64,000 bases of DNA from Bacillota bacterium (GCA_023444055.1 JAEZRV010000044.1:113776-177775); one strand, 5' to 3'. Numbered from the stretch's first letter, positions 1 through 9,052 are shown. Notes: generated by a model from the letters alone, not told the origin. Numbers and translations: made by a program.

Positions 1-1162
1 GAAAATTCTTTTGGAAATTAATGTTAAACTCACCGTTGTGGATATTACCCATTTTAAATTTCTCGTCACCTACAAACTGATGACATGGGTATAGATCTCC
101 TTCAGGTGTAACAGCCAAATATTCATGACCCGAACCACATCCTCCCAACCTTTTTATAATACAAGGTCCTTGCTGCAAGTCAACCATAAAGTGGAAGAAA
201 TTAAAACCTTCATTATTTTCCCTTCTTCTCATATATTCCATAGCAAGTGACTCGTATTCATCAAAAAGTTGTGGTAGATCCTGTTCACGAATATCATACC
301 CAGAATCCTTTGCCGCGACTACAGGTTCAACGGATATCTGTTTAAAACCCACATCTGCTAAATGCAAAACATCTTTTGAAAAATCAAGATTCTCTCGTGT
401 AAATGTACCTCTTACATAATAGTTATCTTGGTTTCTTGAATCTGCCATATCTTTTAGTTTTGGAAGAATACTATCATAAGTACCTGTTCCGTCTACTCTA
501 GGCCTCATCCTATCATTTGTTTCCTTGCGCCCATCAATGCTGAGAACAACGTTGTGCATATTTTTATTTATAAACTCTTTGTTGTCTTCATTTAGCAAAA
601 TAGCATTAGTAGTAATTGTAAATCTAAAATTCTTATCAGCTTCTTTTTCTCTGATTCTCGCATACTCTACAATTTGTTTTACAACATCAAAATTCATCAG
701 AGGTTCACCGCCAAAAAAGTCTACCTCCAAATTTCGTCTACCAGCTGATTTTTTAATAAGAAAATCAATAGCTTTTTTCCCCGTTTCAACATCCATCATT
801 GTTCTATGTCCACCAAAGCTTCCTGTAGAAGCAAAACAATATTTGCATCTAAGATTGCAGTCATGGCAGATATGTAAACAAAGGGCTTTAACAACAGGTT
901 TTCGTTCCCAATTTTTTATAGCTTCTGAATATACGTCTTCACTAAAAAGCAATCCTTCTGATTCTAATTGAGCAATTTCATCATAAGCATCTAAAATAAC
1001 TTGTCCATCATACTTTGGTGATAAAGCTTCAATAATCTGCCCTTTTGTTTTAGTTTCATATAAATCAACAATATCAAAAGCTGCAGAATCAAATACATGA
1101 ACTGCTCCACTACTTATGTCCATAACTATGTTTGTGTTATGCATTGTATACTTGTGGATCAT
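1..1162 (-). CDS. scfB: SCIFF peptide maturase, radical SAM (partial, 3' end outside window)
   Basis: This radical SAM/SPASM enzyme is expected to install thioether cross-links in the SCIFF peptide encoded just upstream. About 387 codons are visible; the C-terminal end lies beyond base 1. The ATG at 1160-1162 follows a TTAGGAGG ribosome site. The N-terminal part (MIHKYTMHNTNIVMDISSGA) matches the family's typical opening. The CxxxCxxC cluster motif (CNLRCKYC) has Cys102, Cys106 and Cys109. Further on there are extra cysteines of a SPASM-like region (GCGSGHEYLAVTPEGDLYPC). Position directly after the 46-residue SCIFF gene and the yajC/tgt genes is the classical clostridial arrangement (established knowledge). 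Confidence 0.93.
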   Translation of the reverse strand, partial: MIHKYTMHNTNIVMDISSGAVHVFDSAAFDIVDLYETKTKGQIIEALSPKYDGQVILDAYDEIAQLESEGLLFSEDVYSEAIKNWERKPVVKALCLHICHDCNLRCKYCFASTGSFGGHRTMMDVETGKKAIDFLIKKSAGRRNLEVDFFGGEPLMNFDVVKQIVEYARIREKEADKNFRFTITTNAILLNEDNKEFINKNMHNVVLSIDGRKETNDRMRPRVDGTGTYDSILPKLKDMADSRNQDNYYVRGTFTRENLDFSKDVLHLADVGFKQISVEPVVAAKDSGYDIREQDLPQLFDEYESLAMEYMRRRENNEGFNFFHFMVDLQQGPCIIKRLGGCGSGHEYLAVTPEGDLYPCHQFVGDEKFKMGNIHNGEFNINFQKNF

Positions 1163-1235
1163 TAAATAAGAACCTCCTAAAGCCCTACAAAATACTTTGT
1201 TACAAGTAAAAATTAAAATTTTCAAACCAATAAAA

Positions 1236-1275
1236 GAGTATCCTCGCAAAAAATAATTTTTGCACAAAAATACTC
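1236..1275 (-). other. Imperfect inverted repeat in the scfA-scfB spacer
   Basis: Nested arms GAGTAT/ATACTC (1236-1241 and 1270-1275) enclose GCAAAAA/TTTTTGC (1246-1252 and 1257-1263). The element lies between the SCIFF precursor and its maturase, downstream of a separate terminator-like hairpin. It could be an mRNA processing or stability element; that is inference. Confidence 0.4.
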
Positions 1276-1325
1276 AGTGTAAAAGTGTTTTGTATATTAT
1301 TGATGCAGTATTACTTAACATCAAT

Positions 1326-1355
1326 AAAAAGCGAAAAGTGTCATCAACACTTTTC
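1326..1355 (-). terminator. Intrinsic terminator-like hairpin after scfA
   Basis: A perfect 8-bp stem GAAAAGTG/CACTTTTC (1333-1340 and 1348-1355) with a 7-nt loop is followed on the minus strand by GC then TTTTT. It lies between scfA and scfB, so it may partially end transcription and give more precursor mRNA than maturase mRNA. Confidence 0.6.
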
Positions 1356-1388
1356 ACTTATCTTATACATAACAAGAATATAAACTTA

Positions 1389-1529
1389 TTATTTCTTTTC
1401 ACAGCTTTGATTTGCAACTGTACAAGATGTCTTACAAGCTGATTGACATGAAGTCTGACATTCTCCACATCCACCTTTTGCAAGGCTATTCTTCAAAGTA
1501 GCAACATTAATTGTTTTTATATGCTTCAT
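1389..1529 (-). CDS. scfA: SCIFF ribosomally synthesised peptide precursor (46 aa)
   Basis: A 46-residue peptide starting MKHIKTINVATLKNSLAKGG and carrying six cysteines in its C-terminal 26 residues (CGEC, SCQSAC, SCT, SCE). This is the defining pattern of the SCIFF family (six cysteines in forty-five residues), a near-universal clostridial RiPP precursor whose mature role is not settled. The ATG is preceded by AGGAGGTAATATAC. It is followed by the radical SAM maturase gene on the same strand and preceded by a TIGR04086 membrane protein, the conserved context of the family. The expected modification is a Cys-to-Thr thioether link made by the downstream maturase (known of the family, not visible here). 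Confidence 0.95.
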   Translation of the reverse strand: MKHIKTINVATLKNSLAKGGCGECQTSCQSACKTSCTVANQSCEKK

Positions 1530-1609
1530 TGTATATTACCTCCTATAAGTTTTCTCTGCCGATTATAGCATATTTGAATAGTTTTGAAAAGTCATTTTTT
1601 AGAAACACT

Positions 1610-2014
1610 CTATCTCAGATTGATTCCCAAAATACCTCCCAAACAACCCACAATTGCTCCAATAAAAAATGTTAGTAATCCTGAAACATTTAACATAAAG
1701 TTTCTATCAACTATGCTGCTAGTTAAATACAGTATAGCAACATAAAGTAGACCAACAAAACAGCCATTCATCCACCCTTTGTGTTTTACATTTCTAGTAG
1801 AATACGCCGATGCTACCAACACACTTACTATAGTGGTAATAAGAACAGCTGTAGAAGTATATTTTTCAGGAAAATCTGTATAAGTCAAAATAAATGCAAA
1901 CACAAAAAAGCAAGGTAGTGTTATAAGAAAGGAAAAAATTAATCCTTTAGCAACCCTAATCAAATTTACATGCTCGTCAAGTGACTTTTTAAATCCTGTT
2001 GTCTGTCCGGCCAT
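1610..2014 (-). CDS. TIGR04086 family small membrane protein (134 aa)
   Basis: A four-helix membrane protein; hydrophobic segments fall near residues 20-45, 50-70, 80-100 and 105-130. The start is placed at the ATG at 2012-2014 (MAGQTTGFKKSLDEH) because it has a GGAGG site 8 bases upstream; a longer in-frame reading from 2074 has no good ribosome site. The gene sits between yajC and the SCIFF precursor, exactly where TIGR04086 (YrzE-like) proteins are found in many Clostridia. Its function is unknown; location beside yajC suggests membrane or secretion physiology (inference). Confidence 0.8.
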   Translation of the reverse strand: MAGQTTGFKKSLDEHVNLIRVAKGLIFSFLITLPCFFVFAFILTYTDFPEKYTSTAVLITTIVSVLVASAYSTRNVKHKGWMNGCFVGLLYVAILYLTSSIVDRNFMLNVSGLLTFFIGAIVGCLGGILGINLR

Positions 2015-2116
2015 AAGTATACCTCCACAAAATATTATAGAATGTCTTCCATATATCTTATTTTTGAGGTACACAGGTTAGAACAGCATATAAGCTAAAA
2101 AGAATATTATTTCTTA

Positions 2117-2407
2117 TTAACCCTCAATTGGTTTTATTACATCTTTTATAGACCAACGCTTAACAAGAATTTTTGTCTTCTCAATACCAGACTCAATAGT
2201 GATTTCATCATCTTTAATATTAATGATCTTACCACAAATGCCACCTATAGTTATAACTGACCATCCAACCTGCAATGAGTCTAACAACTCTTTTGTTTTC
2301 TTTTCTTTTTTCTTCTGTGGACGAAGAATCATAAGATACATAAGACCAAAAAGAATTACCATAGGTGCCACAAATGTAATAAGTGCTGATGTCGATTGTT
2401 CTGACAT
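2117..2407 (-). CDS. yajC: Preprotein translocase subunit YajC
   Basis: YajC associates with SecDF at the Sec translocon in the cytoplasmic membrane. The 96-residue protein has one N-terminal transmembrane helix (about residues 9-28, LITFVAPMVILFGLMYLMIL), the conserved RPQKKKEKK turn and a small soluble domain with the family's GGICGKI motif. Length is typical. A TTTAGGAGG site precedes the ATG. It follows tgt on the same strand, a common bacterial order (queA-tgt-yajC-secDF), here with the SCIFF locus following yajC. Confidence 0.92.
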   Translation of the reverse strand: MSEQSTSALITFVAPMVILFGLMYLMILRPQKKKEKKTKELLDSLQVGWSVITIGGICGKIINIKDDEITIESGIEKTKILVKRWSIKDVIKPIEG

Positions 2408-2578
2408 AGTAAAAACCTCCTAAAATTTATTTAACACAGTGAAACTGTATTATCCATTATTGTATAATATTTCTTAAATCATTTATAATAAGTTGTTATA
2501 TTTATTATATTTATTTTAATTTTGTTTTTAATTTTGTTAAACATTATATTTACTTTTGTTTAATATTTTTCTTAAAGT

Positions 2579-3700
2579 TTACTTTTTGTAGCCATACTTA
2601 TAATAAAATTCATCTCTAAAGCTACCCAAGCTATCATTCATTATAGCTTGTCTTACTTGTTTCATCAAGTTTATTAAAAAATATAAATTGTGCCATGTTG
2701 TAAGTCTTAACCCCAACAACTCACCACATTTTATTAAATGTCTAATATATGCCCTTGAATAGTTCCGACAAACATAACAATCACATTCCGGATCAAGCTT
2801 CGAGAAATCTCTGGCGTATTTTGCATCACGAATAATAATCCTTCCATTACTTGTCATAACTGTACCATTTCGACCTATCCTAGTAGGAAGAACACAGTCA
2901 AACATATCAAGTCCTCTGATAGCACCCTCTATTAAATAGTCTGGTGATCCAACTCCCATAAGATATCTTGGCTTATCAGCAGGCATTAATGGCACTGTGT
3001 AGTCTAATACTTCATACATTATTTCAGCAGGTTCACCAACGCTAAGACCTCCTATAGCATAACCTGGGAAATTCAAATCATTTAATTGATATGCACTCTC
3101 TATACGCAAATCCTTGTACATACCACCTTGAATTATTCCAAATAATGATTGTCTCTCAATGTCTTTGTGAGCATCTATGCATCGTTTTGCCCATCTAGTC
3201 GTTCTCTCCATCGACTTTTTTACATAATTATATTCTGCAGGATATGGAGCACATTCATCAAATGCCATAATAATATCCGCACCCAACTCGTTTTCAATTC
3301 CCATTACTGATTCGGGCGTAAATATATGTTTTGAGCCATCAATATGTGATCTGAATGTAACACCTTCCTCAGTAATCTTTCTAAGGCCACTGAGGCTAAA
3401 CACCTGAAATCCACCACTATCAGTAAGTATAGGTCTATCCCAGTTCATAAAACCATGTAAACCGCCTGCTTCCTTAACAATATCCTGTCCAGGCCTCAAA
3501 TAGCAGTGGTATGTGTTGCTTAATATTATTTCCGCATCAATTTCTTTTAATTCCTCAGGAGACATGCCTTTAACTGTCGCCAACGTACCAACTGGCATAA
3601 AAGTAGGAGTTTCAAAAGAACCATGAGGTGTATGAACTCGTCCTAACCTTGCACCCGTTTGTTTACAGGTTTTAATCAATTCATAAGTAACTGCTGCCAT
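2579..3700 (-). CDS. tgt: tRNA-guanine transglycosylase
   Basis: Exchanges guanine-34 for the queuosine precursor preQ1 in tRNAs with GUN anticodons. The 373-residue length is typical. Visible signatures are TPHGSFETPTFMPVGT near the N-terminus, LTDSGGFQVFS with the catalytic aspartate region, MAFDECAPYP, the GG(L)SVGEP loop, DCVLPTRIGRNG (second catalytic Asp region) and the C-terminal zinc site CDCYVC...H (tetrad C-C-C-H). The ATG has an AAAGG site. It pairs functionally with queA, which lies upstream on the same strand after a 228-bp AT-rich spacer that contains three short GTTTTAGT-type repeats (about 3870-3905). Confidence 0.96.
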   Translation of the reverse strand: MAAVTYELIKTCKQTGARLGRVHTPHGSFETPTFMPVGTLATVKGMSPEELKEIDAEIILSNTYHCYLRPGQDIVKEAGGLHGFMNWDRPILTDSGGFQVFSLSGLRKITEEGVTFRSHIDGSKHIFTPESVMGIENELGADIIMAFDECAPYPAEYNYVKKSMERTTRWAKRCIDAHKDIERQSLFGIIQGGMYKDLRIESAYQLNDLNFPGYAIGGLSVGEPAEIMYEVLDYTVPLMPADKPRYLMGVGSPDYLIEGAIRGLDMFDCVLPTRIGRNGTVMTSNGRIIIRDAKYARDFSKLDPECDCYVCRNYSRAYIRHLIKCGELLGLRLTTWHNLYFLINLMKQVRQAIMNDSLGSFRDEFYYKYGYKK

Positions 3701-3928
3701 ATATATTACCTTTCCATTTTTCTCTATTTTGTATATTATTTTTTATTCTTTATTCTTTATTGTTTTTAATTCTTTACTCTGTTATTTATGTTTTAGCTTT
3801 TATATTTTAGCTACTTTTAACGTTTAATATCTTGTTCGTTTTTTTCTTCAGCTATTCTTGCTTATTAGTCATTCTGTTTTAGTGTTTTAGTGTTTTAGTA
3901 TTTTAAAATTTTTAACATTTGTTTTTAA

Positions 3929-4951
3929 TCATTTTATAAACATTGCATCTCCGAAACTGAAAAATCTATATTTTTCTTTTACTGCTTCTGAATATGCATT
4001 TATAATATTTTCTCTACCTGCCAATGCGCTAACCAGCATTATAAGTGTTGATTCTGGTAAATGAAAATTAGTAATTAGCCTATCGACAATTTTAAATTGA
4101 TAACCAGGATATATAAAAATATCAGTCCATCCTTCAGAGGTATGCAGTTCTCCATCACATCCTACTGTTTCTAAAACCCTAGAGCTTGTTGTTCCAACGG
4201 CTATTACCCTTTTACCTGCCTTCTTAGCAGTATTTATAGCGTTACAAGCATCCTGACTAATTGAATAGTATTCTGAATGCATTTTATGTTTTGTAATATC
4301 TTCAACCTTTACAGGTCTAAATGTACCCAAGCCAACATGAAGCATTACATATACTATTTTTACGCCTTTATTTTCAAGAGTGTTTAATAATTCCTTTGTA
4401 AAATGTAGACCTGCTGTTGGTGCAGCCGCCGACCCATTATATTTTGCATATACAGTCTGATATCTCTCAGGATTTTCAAGCCTTTCAGTTATATATGGCG
4501 GCAATGGCATTATCCCTACTCTATCAAGTACCTCTTGAAATACACCTTCATATTCAAACCTAACCAGTCTATTTCCTTCTTCAAGTACCTCAAGTATTTC
4601 AGCCTTCAATTCTCCATTTCCAAAAACAAACCTTGCTCCTGGCTTTGCCTTTCTCCCTGGTCTTAGGATAACCTCCCAGTCATCCCCTTTTACACATTTC
4701 AAAAGAACAAATTCAATTTTTCCGCCACTTCCCTCTTTTTCCCCAAGCAGTCTAGCTGGGATAACTCTAGTATTATTTAGCACGAGGCAATCGCCTTCAT
4801 CAAAATAGTCAACAATATCTTTAAAAAGCTTATGCTCTAACTGACCTGTCTTTTTATCAAGCACCAACAACCGAGACATATCCCTCTTTTCCATAGGATG
4901 CTGAGCAATTAACTCTTCTGGTAAATAGTAATCAAATTCCTTCAAATCCAC
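3929..4951 (-). CDS. queA: S-adenosylmethionine:tRNA ribosyltransferase-isomerase
   Basis: Transfers and isomerises the ribose of S-adenosylmethionine onto preQ1-tRNA to make epoxyqueuosine, the step after Tgt. The 340-residue protein begins MDLKEFDYYLPEELIAQHP, has LNNTRVIPARL, the AAPTAGLHFT motif and the C-terminal NFHLPESTLIMLVSAL block, all diagnostic. The start is a GTG with a TTGGAGG site nine bases upstream. It is the first gene of the minus-strand queA-tgt-yajC-SCIFF series. Confidence 0.96.
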   Translation of the reverse strand: MDLKEFDYYLPEELIAQHPMEKRDMSRLLVLDKKTGQLEHKLFKDIVDYFDEGDCLVLNNTRVIPARLLGEKEGSGGKIEFVLLKCVKGDDWEVILRPGRKAKPGARFVFGNGELKAEILEVLEEGNRLVRFEYEGVFQEVLDRVGIMPLPPYITERLENPERYQTVYAKYNGSAAAPTAGLHFTKELLNTLENKGVKIVYVMLHVGLGTFRPVKVEDITKHKMHSEYYSISQDACNAINTAKKAGKRVIAVGTTSSRVLETVGCDGELHTSEGWTDIFIYPGYQFKIVDRLITNFHLPESTLIMLVSALAGRENIINAYSEAVKEKYRFFSFGDAMFIK

Positions 4952-5078
4952 GCTTATAATTCCTCCAAAAAAACATCTATTTTTATAAACCTTTTCACAA
5001 AGTCTATGATTGCTAATCCCGCAAAATGGTGATTATATCTTTTATTATGTCCCTATAATATAAATTGAATATTAATTT

Positions 5079-5228
5079 TAAAACATTAATTAATAATAGT
5101 GGCTATTCATATTCAAACACTAAAATCCAAATTAATATATGCTTTTAACACATTAATAAATAATAACGGCTATTCATATTCAACTAAAATCCAATTAATA
5201 TATGCTTTTAAAACATTATAAAATAACC
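5079..5228. repeat. Tandem AT-rich repeat, about 63-68 bp x 2.3
   Basis: Two adjacent near-identical units (5079-5146 and 5147-5209), each containing GGCTATTCATATTCAA and AATTAATATATGCTTTT, with the start of a third at 5210. They lie in the divergent spacer between queA and aspartokinase, upstream of the aspartokinase promoter. Nothing else is seen in 4952-5271. Confidence 0.75.
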
Positions 5229-5271
5229 ATTAATTATAATACATTATATTTGTTTATATTACAAATAATTA

Positions 5272-5300
5272 TTGCCATACATAATGTTTTTTTGTATAAT
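5272..5300 (+). promoter_or_regulatory. Probable sigma-A promoter of aspartokinase
   Basis: TTGCCA (5272-5277) and TATAAT (5295-5300) are separated by exactly 17 bases, reading toward the aspartokinase gene. It predicts a start near 5307 and a leader of about 200 nt. Confidence 0.7.
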
Positions 5301-5311
5301 TTATCCGATAG

Positions 5312-5350
5312 CTCAGATTAGAGAATGTAAAAAATGTTCTCTCATCTGAG
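5312..5350 (+). promoter_or_regulatory. Strong 5'-leader hairpin upstream of aspartokinase
   Basis: CTCAGATTAGAGAA pairs with TTCTCTCATCTGAG (13 of 14 positions) around an 11-nt A-rich loop. It starts within a few bases of the predicted transcription start and has no following T-run, so it is not a terminator. It may stabilise the 5' end or be a protein or ligand site. It does not match the lysine riboswitch consensus. Confidence 0.6.
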
Positions 5351-5511
5351 CAATCTGTTATACTACTAAAAATATACAAGGAAATGTCTCAGCCTTAGTA
5401 AATATTAAAGATTAGTTAGTTTATGTTAGCTAACTTAACATTAAATTTATATACTATATAAAGACAGTTCCGTTTAAGTATAAAAATTTTTATTAATTGG
5501 AGGTTATAAAG

Positions 5512-6873
5512 ATGAAGGTTGCAAAGTTTGGAGGTACTTCGTTAGCTAACGCAGAACAAATTAAAAAAGTTTGTGATATTGTTCTCTCAGATAGTGATAG
5601 AAAAATTATTGTTGTATCTGCACCAGGTAAAAGAGAAAAAACTGATACTAAAGTAACAGATTTATTAATTGCGTGTGCAGAAAAGCATTTAGCAACTGGT
5701 GATGCTGCCATCGAGCTTGATGCTGTAGTGAAAAGATTTAAAGACATAGCTGATGATTTAAAACTTGGAAATGAGATAGTAGATGAAATTGAAGCTGACT
5801 TAGAAAATAGGCTAAAGCTTGACACAAGCCATGTAGGAATGTTCATGGATGCTATGAAAGCAGCCGGTGAGGATAACAGTGCCAAATTAGTTGCTGCATA
5901 TTTAAATAGTATAGGTAAAAAGGCTCAATATGTTAGCCCTAAAGAAGCAGGTTTATTGCTTAGTAGCGAATTTGGAAATGCTCAAGTGTTACCAGAATCA
6001 TTTGAAAATCTTAAAATGTTAAACAGCATTGATGGAATAATCATTTTCCCAGGCTTTTTTGGTTACACAGTTGAAGGAAAGGTTGCAACTTTCCCACGTG
6101 GCGGATCAGATATTACAGGTTCAATATTAGCTGCTGCTTTAAAAGTTGATTTATATGAGAATTTCACTGACGTCGATGCCGTGTATGTAGCTCATCCAGG
6201 CTTAGTACACAATCCTGTTGCTATTTCAGAAATTACTTACAGAGAAATGAGAGAATTATCATATGCTGGTTTTTCTGTTTTGCATGAAGATACATTAGTC
6301 CCAGTTTTCAAAGCTGGTGTACCTGTAAATATTAAAAACACAAACAACCCTACTGCACCTGGAACAAAGATAGTTCTCACCAGAGAATATTCACCTAGTA
6401 GCCATGTTGTTGGTATTGCAAGCGATGATAATTTCTGTTGTATATACGTAAGCAAATTTATGATGAATAGAGAAATAGGCTTTGGTAGAAAAGTTCTTCA
6501 AATTTTGGAGGATGAAGGTATTTCCTATGAACATACGCCTTCAGGTATTGATAATATTTCCATAATATTAAAGCAGAATCAATTTAAGAATGCAGATGTA
6601 GAGCAAAGAATTTTAAATCGTATTAAAAATGAATTAAATTGTGATGATGTATCTATTGATTATGGTTTAGCACTTATAATCATTGTTGGTGAAGGCATGA
6701 AAAACACTGTAGGTACTGCATCAAGAGCAGCTACTGCTTTAGCAAAAGCTTCAATTAGCTTAGAAATGATAAACCAAGGCTCGTCTGAGGTTACAATGAT
6801 GTTTGGTGTAAGACAAAGCGAAGCACATAAAGCCGTTATCTCTTTGTATAATGAGTTTTTTATGAATAAATAG
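5512..6873 (+). CDS. Aspartate kinase
   Basis: Phosphorylates aspartate, the first step toward lysine, diaminopimelate, threonine and methionine. The 453-residue protein (from the ATG at 5512, which has a TTGGAGG site; an upstream TTG at 5497 lies before the site and is rejected) starts with the KFGGTSLA phosphate-binding motif and contains FPRGGSDITGS and the VDAVYVAHPG region. Two ACT-type regulatory domains occupy roughly residues 300-450, with TASRAATALAKASISLEMINQGSSE typical of the second. Feedback control by an amino acid is expected from these domains. It is monocistronic: its own promoter precedes it and a terminator follows. Which isoenzyme it is cannot be decided here. Confidence 0.93.
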   Translation: MKVAKFGGTSLANAEQIKKVCDIVLSDSDRKIIVVSAPGKREKTDTKVTDLLIACAEKHLATGDAAIELDAVVKRFKDIADDLKLGNEIVDEIEADLENRLKLDTSHVGMFMDAMKAAGEDNSAKLVAAYLNSIGKKAQYVSPKEAGLLLSSEFGNAQVLPESFENLKMLNSIDGIIIFPGFFGYTVEGKVATFPRGGSDITGSILAAALKVDLYENFTDVDAVYVAHPGLVHNPVAISEITYREMRELSYAGFSVLHEDTLVPVFKAGVPVNIKNTNNPTAPGTKIVLTREYSPSSHVVGIASDDNFCCIYVSKFMMNREIGFGRKVLQILEDEGISYEHTPSGIDNISIILKQNQFKNADVEQRILNRIKNELNCDDVSIDYGLALIIIVGEGMKNTVGTASRAATALAKASISLEMINQGSSEVTMMFGVRQSEAHKAVISLYNEFFMNK

Positions 6874-6901
6874 AATTAAGTATAAACAAATCAACGTTAT
6901 T

Positions 6902-6950
6902 AAAGGTCATAATGTGGCGACTTTCATCATCACACTATGACCTTTCTTAT
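6902..6950 (+). terminator. Intrinsic terminator after aspartokinase
   Basis: AAAGGTCATA pairs with TATGACCTTT, extended by TGTG/CACA, followed by CTTATT. It also lies 3' of the convergent SpoIID-type gene, so it may serve both strands. Confidence 0.7.
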
Positions 6951-7021
6951 TAACTGGTTTTAACAACTCAGCTTTTCATTGATAAGTTTGAACGATTACT
7001 ATTTCCTAATTATATTTAAAG

Positions 7022-8782
7022 CTATTTGATTAATTCTATCTTTGTTCCAGTATAGTAATGTGCTAATATCTGATCATAGGTATAACCAGCATTTGCATAG
7101 CCTATCGCTCCATCTTGGCTCATTCCTACCGCGTGGCCCCATCCCTTTCCGACAAAAGTGTATCCTGAAGAGCTTGCTGTCTGGCTTGATGTAGTACTTG
7201 TATTTGTAGTTGTGCTTGTAGTTGTATTTGCAGTTATATCTTTCTTTACTCCATTCGCTCCAATTATCGTTATTTTTTTATATAAATCTAATTGTTTAGT
7301 CTCGCCATTTGCAGTTTTAATTTTTAATTGATTTTGTTGTTTAGTAATATTTTTATTCTTTACATAGAAATTAGTACTAGATCCACTATTATCTGAATTA
7401 CCAGAATTAACTGTATTATCAGTATTACCTGAACCATTAATTGTATACCACTGACTGTTTAATCCAAGAAATGTTCTGCATCTATCCCTCGAAATAACCA
7501 CTCCTTTTGGATTTAAGGTTCCCTTAATAACAATTTCAATTGGTCTGCCTGCATCGGAGCATTTAGTTATTTCTATGCTGGTAACTGTTCCAACACCAAG
7601 GCTTTTCAATTTTTCGCTAATCTGTGCAACAGTATAGGTTACACTCCAATTATAATTGGCATACTTTCCTGATTCATATTTGTCCTCAACACTTCTCAAG
7701 TAAGGGAAATCAGTTCCCCAAACATTTACAGCTGACTCAGTTTTTCCACCGCTTGATGAAAAATATAGAGTTTCGGCCAAGCTCCCATTATAGGTTACTA
7801 CCATATCTTTAGTGTCATCCACTGCTTTGTTAGTGTTTAGATTTTCAGAAGCATATCCCTTATATACATGACATTCAGTAGTTGTACAAAGATTGAAGCC
7901 ATAAGCAACATGTTTATTTATCATTTTATAGGCATAGGTTCTAGCAGCAATAGCCTGTGCTTTCAAAGCCTCAGGATTAGATAATGCTGGCATTTCATTT
8001 GGTACGACACCATAAAGGTATTCTTCCATAGATAACACATTAATTATTGTCATATCACTATCTGTCTTTCTGAAAAACTCAACTTGCCCTCTGAATGAAT
8101 TAAATTTGGCGTTACCAATATTTATTGAGTTGGGAATTTCATTTGATAATGACTTGCCTCTTAAAAGATTTTTATCGGAAGCATACATAAACTTGACTTC
8201 TCCAACACTGTTTACACCATAAATTCTTTTATCCGCCTTTTCAATAACTGTATATGTGCTATCCCCTAGTTTTGTCTTAACATCTGCTATTGCACTATCG
8301 GCAGACCCTTTGCTAGTATAGAAACCTAACCATACATTCCAGCCCGAATCAGTATATACAGGATATGAATCTATTCCTTTTTTTATGTTGTCTTGAACAA
8401 TTTTTAACGCATCGTTGTATGTACTGTAATTTCCCCCGAATTGAATATGATACGGGCCACTTGTGGGGACCACAGGATCGGCAGTTTCACCAATAGCTGT
8501 ATACTTTAGACCATTATTAGTAAAAAAACCATCTTTTCTGATTGTAATTGCTTCTCCTTCATTTGAGTTGTACACAGGAAATTCATTATTAGTTGCTGAA
8601 TCAAAAGCAAAAAAGGAAACTCCTTTGTTACTGCTTATATCAACCTGGCTTTGTGCCGTCGTCTTAAAATACAGACCAATTTTAACTATAGAATTTGATG
8701 TTGCATACGTATACGAGCTAATAGCACAAGAAAATACCAAAATTAGTAATATAGTGCTTAAAAATAAGTAAAATTTCTTCAT
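7022..8782 (-). CDS. SpoIID/LytB-domain protein with SPOR domain, exported
   Basis: SpoIID-type proteins are peptidoglycan lytic transglycosylases. The 586-residue product has an N-terminal signal sequence (about residues 1-28), a SPOR-like segment at about 108-185 (GPYHIQFGGNYSTYNDA ... VWLGFYTSKGSADSA), the SpoIID domain from about 235 (EEYLYGVVPNEMPA, LKAQAIAARTYAY, YFSSSGGKTES), a Ser/Thr/Asn-rich linker near 450-540 and a final block GWGHAVGMSQDGAIGYANAG. The core domain is interrupted by that linker, so the GWGH block lies unusually far away. Not the sporulation gene spoIID itself, whose context differs; a vegetative SpoIID-family wall enzyme is more likely. Confidence 0.85.
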   Translation of the reverse strand: MKKFYLFLSTILLILVFSCAISSYTYATSNSIVKIGLYFKTTAQSQVDISSNKGVSFFAFDSATNNEFPVYNSNEGEAITIRKDGFFTNNGLKYTAIGETADPVVPTSGPYHIQFGGNYSTYNDALKIVQDNIKKGIDSYPVYTDSGWNVWLGFYTSKGSADSAIADVKTKLGDSTYTVIEKADKRIYGVNSVGEVKFMYASDKNLLRGKSLSNEIPNSINIGNAKFNSFRGQVEFFRKTDSDMTIINVLSMEEYLYGVVPNEMPALSNPEALKAQAIAARTYAYKMINKHVAYGFNLCTTTECHVYKGYASENLNTNKAVDDTKDMVVTYNGSLAETLYFSSSGGKTESAVNVWGTDFPYLRSVEDKYESGKYANYNWSVTYTVAQISEKLKSLGVGTVTSIEITKCSDAGRPIEIVIKGTLNPKGVVISRDRCRTFLGLNSQWYTINGSGNTDNTVNSGNSDNSGSSTNFYVKNKNITKQQNQLKIKTANGETKQLDLYKKITIIGANGVKKDITANTTTSTTTNTSTTSSQTASSSGYTFVGKGWGHAVGMSQDGAIGYANAGYTYDQILAHYYTGTKIELIK

Positions 8783-9001
8783 TTGTAATAGATCCTTTCA
8801 TTTTTTATTTCAAGGATAGTATTTTCGACATATTTTCTGTCACCTCCTGCCAAATCATAAAATTGTAACATTAATGAAATACCCGTAATATAATATTACT
8901 GATACATATTTTTATATTTGTGTTAATTTACTTGAAATTTTTTTACAAAGAAATTTAAATCCTATTTTTACCATACGTTCACTAAGCTCACTAAATAAGC
9001 G

Positions 9002-9030
9002 TTGACATATTCAATAACCAATGATATTAT
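9002..9030 (+). promoter_or_regulatory. Consensus promoter of the dapA-dapB leader
   Basis: TTGACA (9002-9007), a 17-base spacer and TATTAT (9025-9030), placing the start close to 9037, just before the lysine riboswitch. The preceding 8783-9001 is an AT-rich spacer with nothing else recognised. Confidence 0.8.
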
Positions 9031-9052
9031 TAAAAAAAATGAATAGAATTTA

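Noticed and set aside
525..971. 148-codon plus-strand open frame at the left edge
   Set aside because: It lies opposite the conserved SCIFF maturase frame and has no ribosome site or recognisable motifs.
1260..1442. 60-codon plus-strand frame
   Set aside because: It runs antisense over the SCIFF precursor and through its terminator hairpin; no coding features.
5301..5511. Lysine or other amino-acid riboswitch in the aspartokinase leader
   Set aside because: The strong hairpin is present but none of the conserved L-box blocks seen at 9053-9226 occur here.
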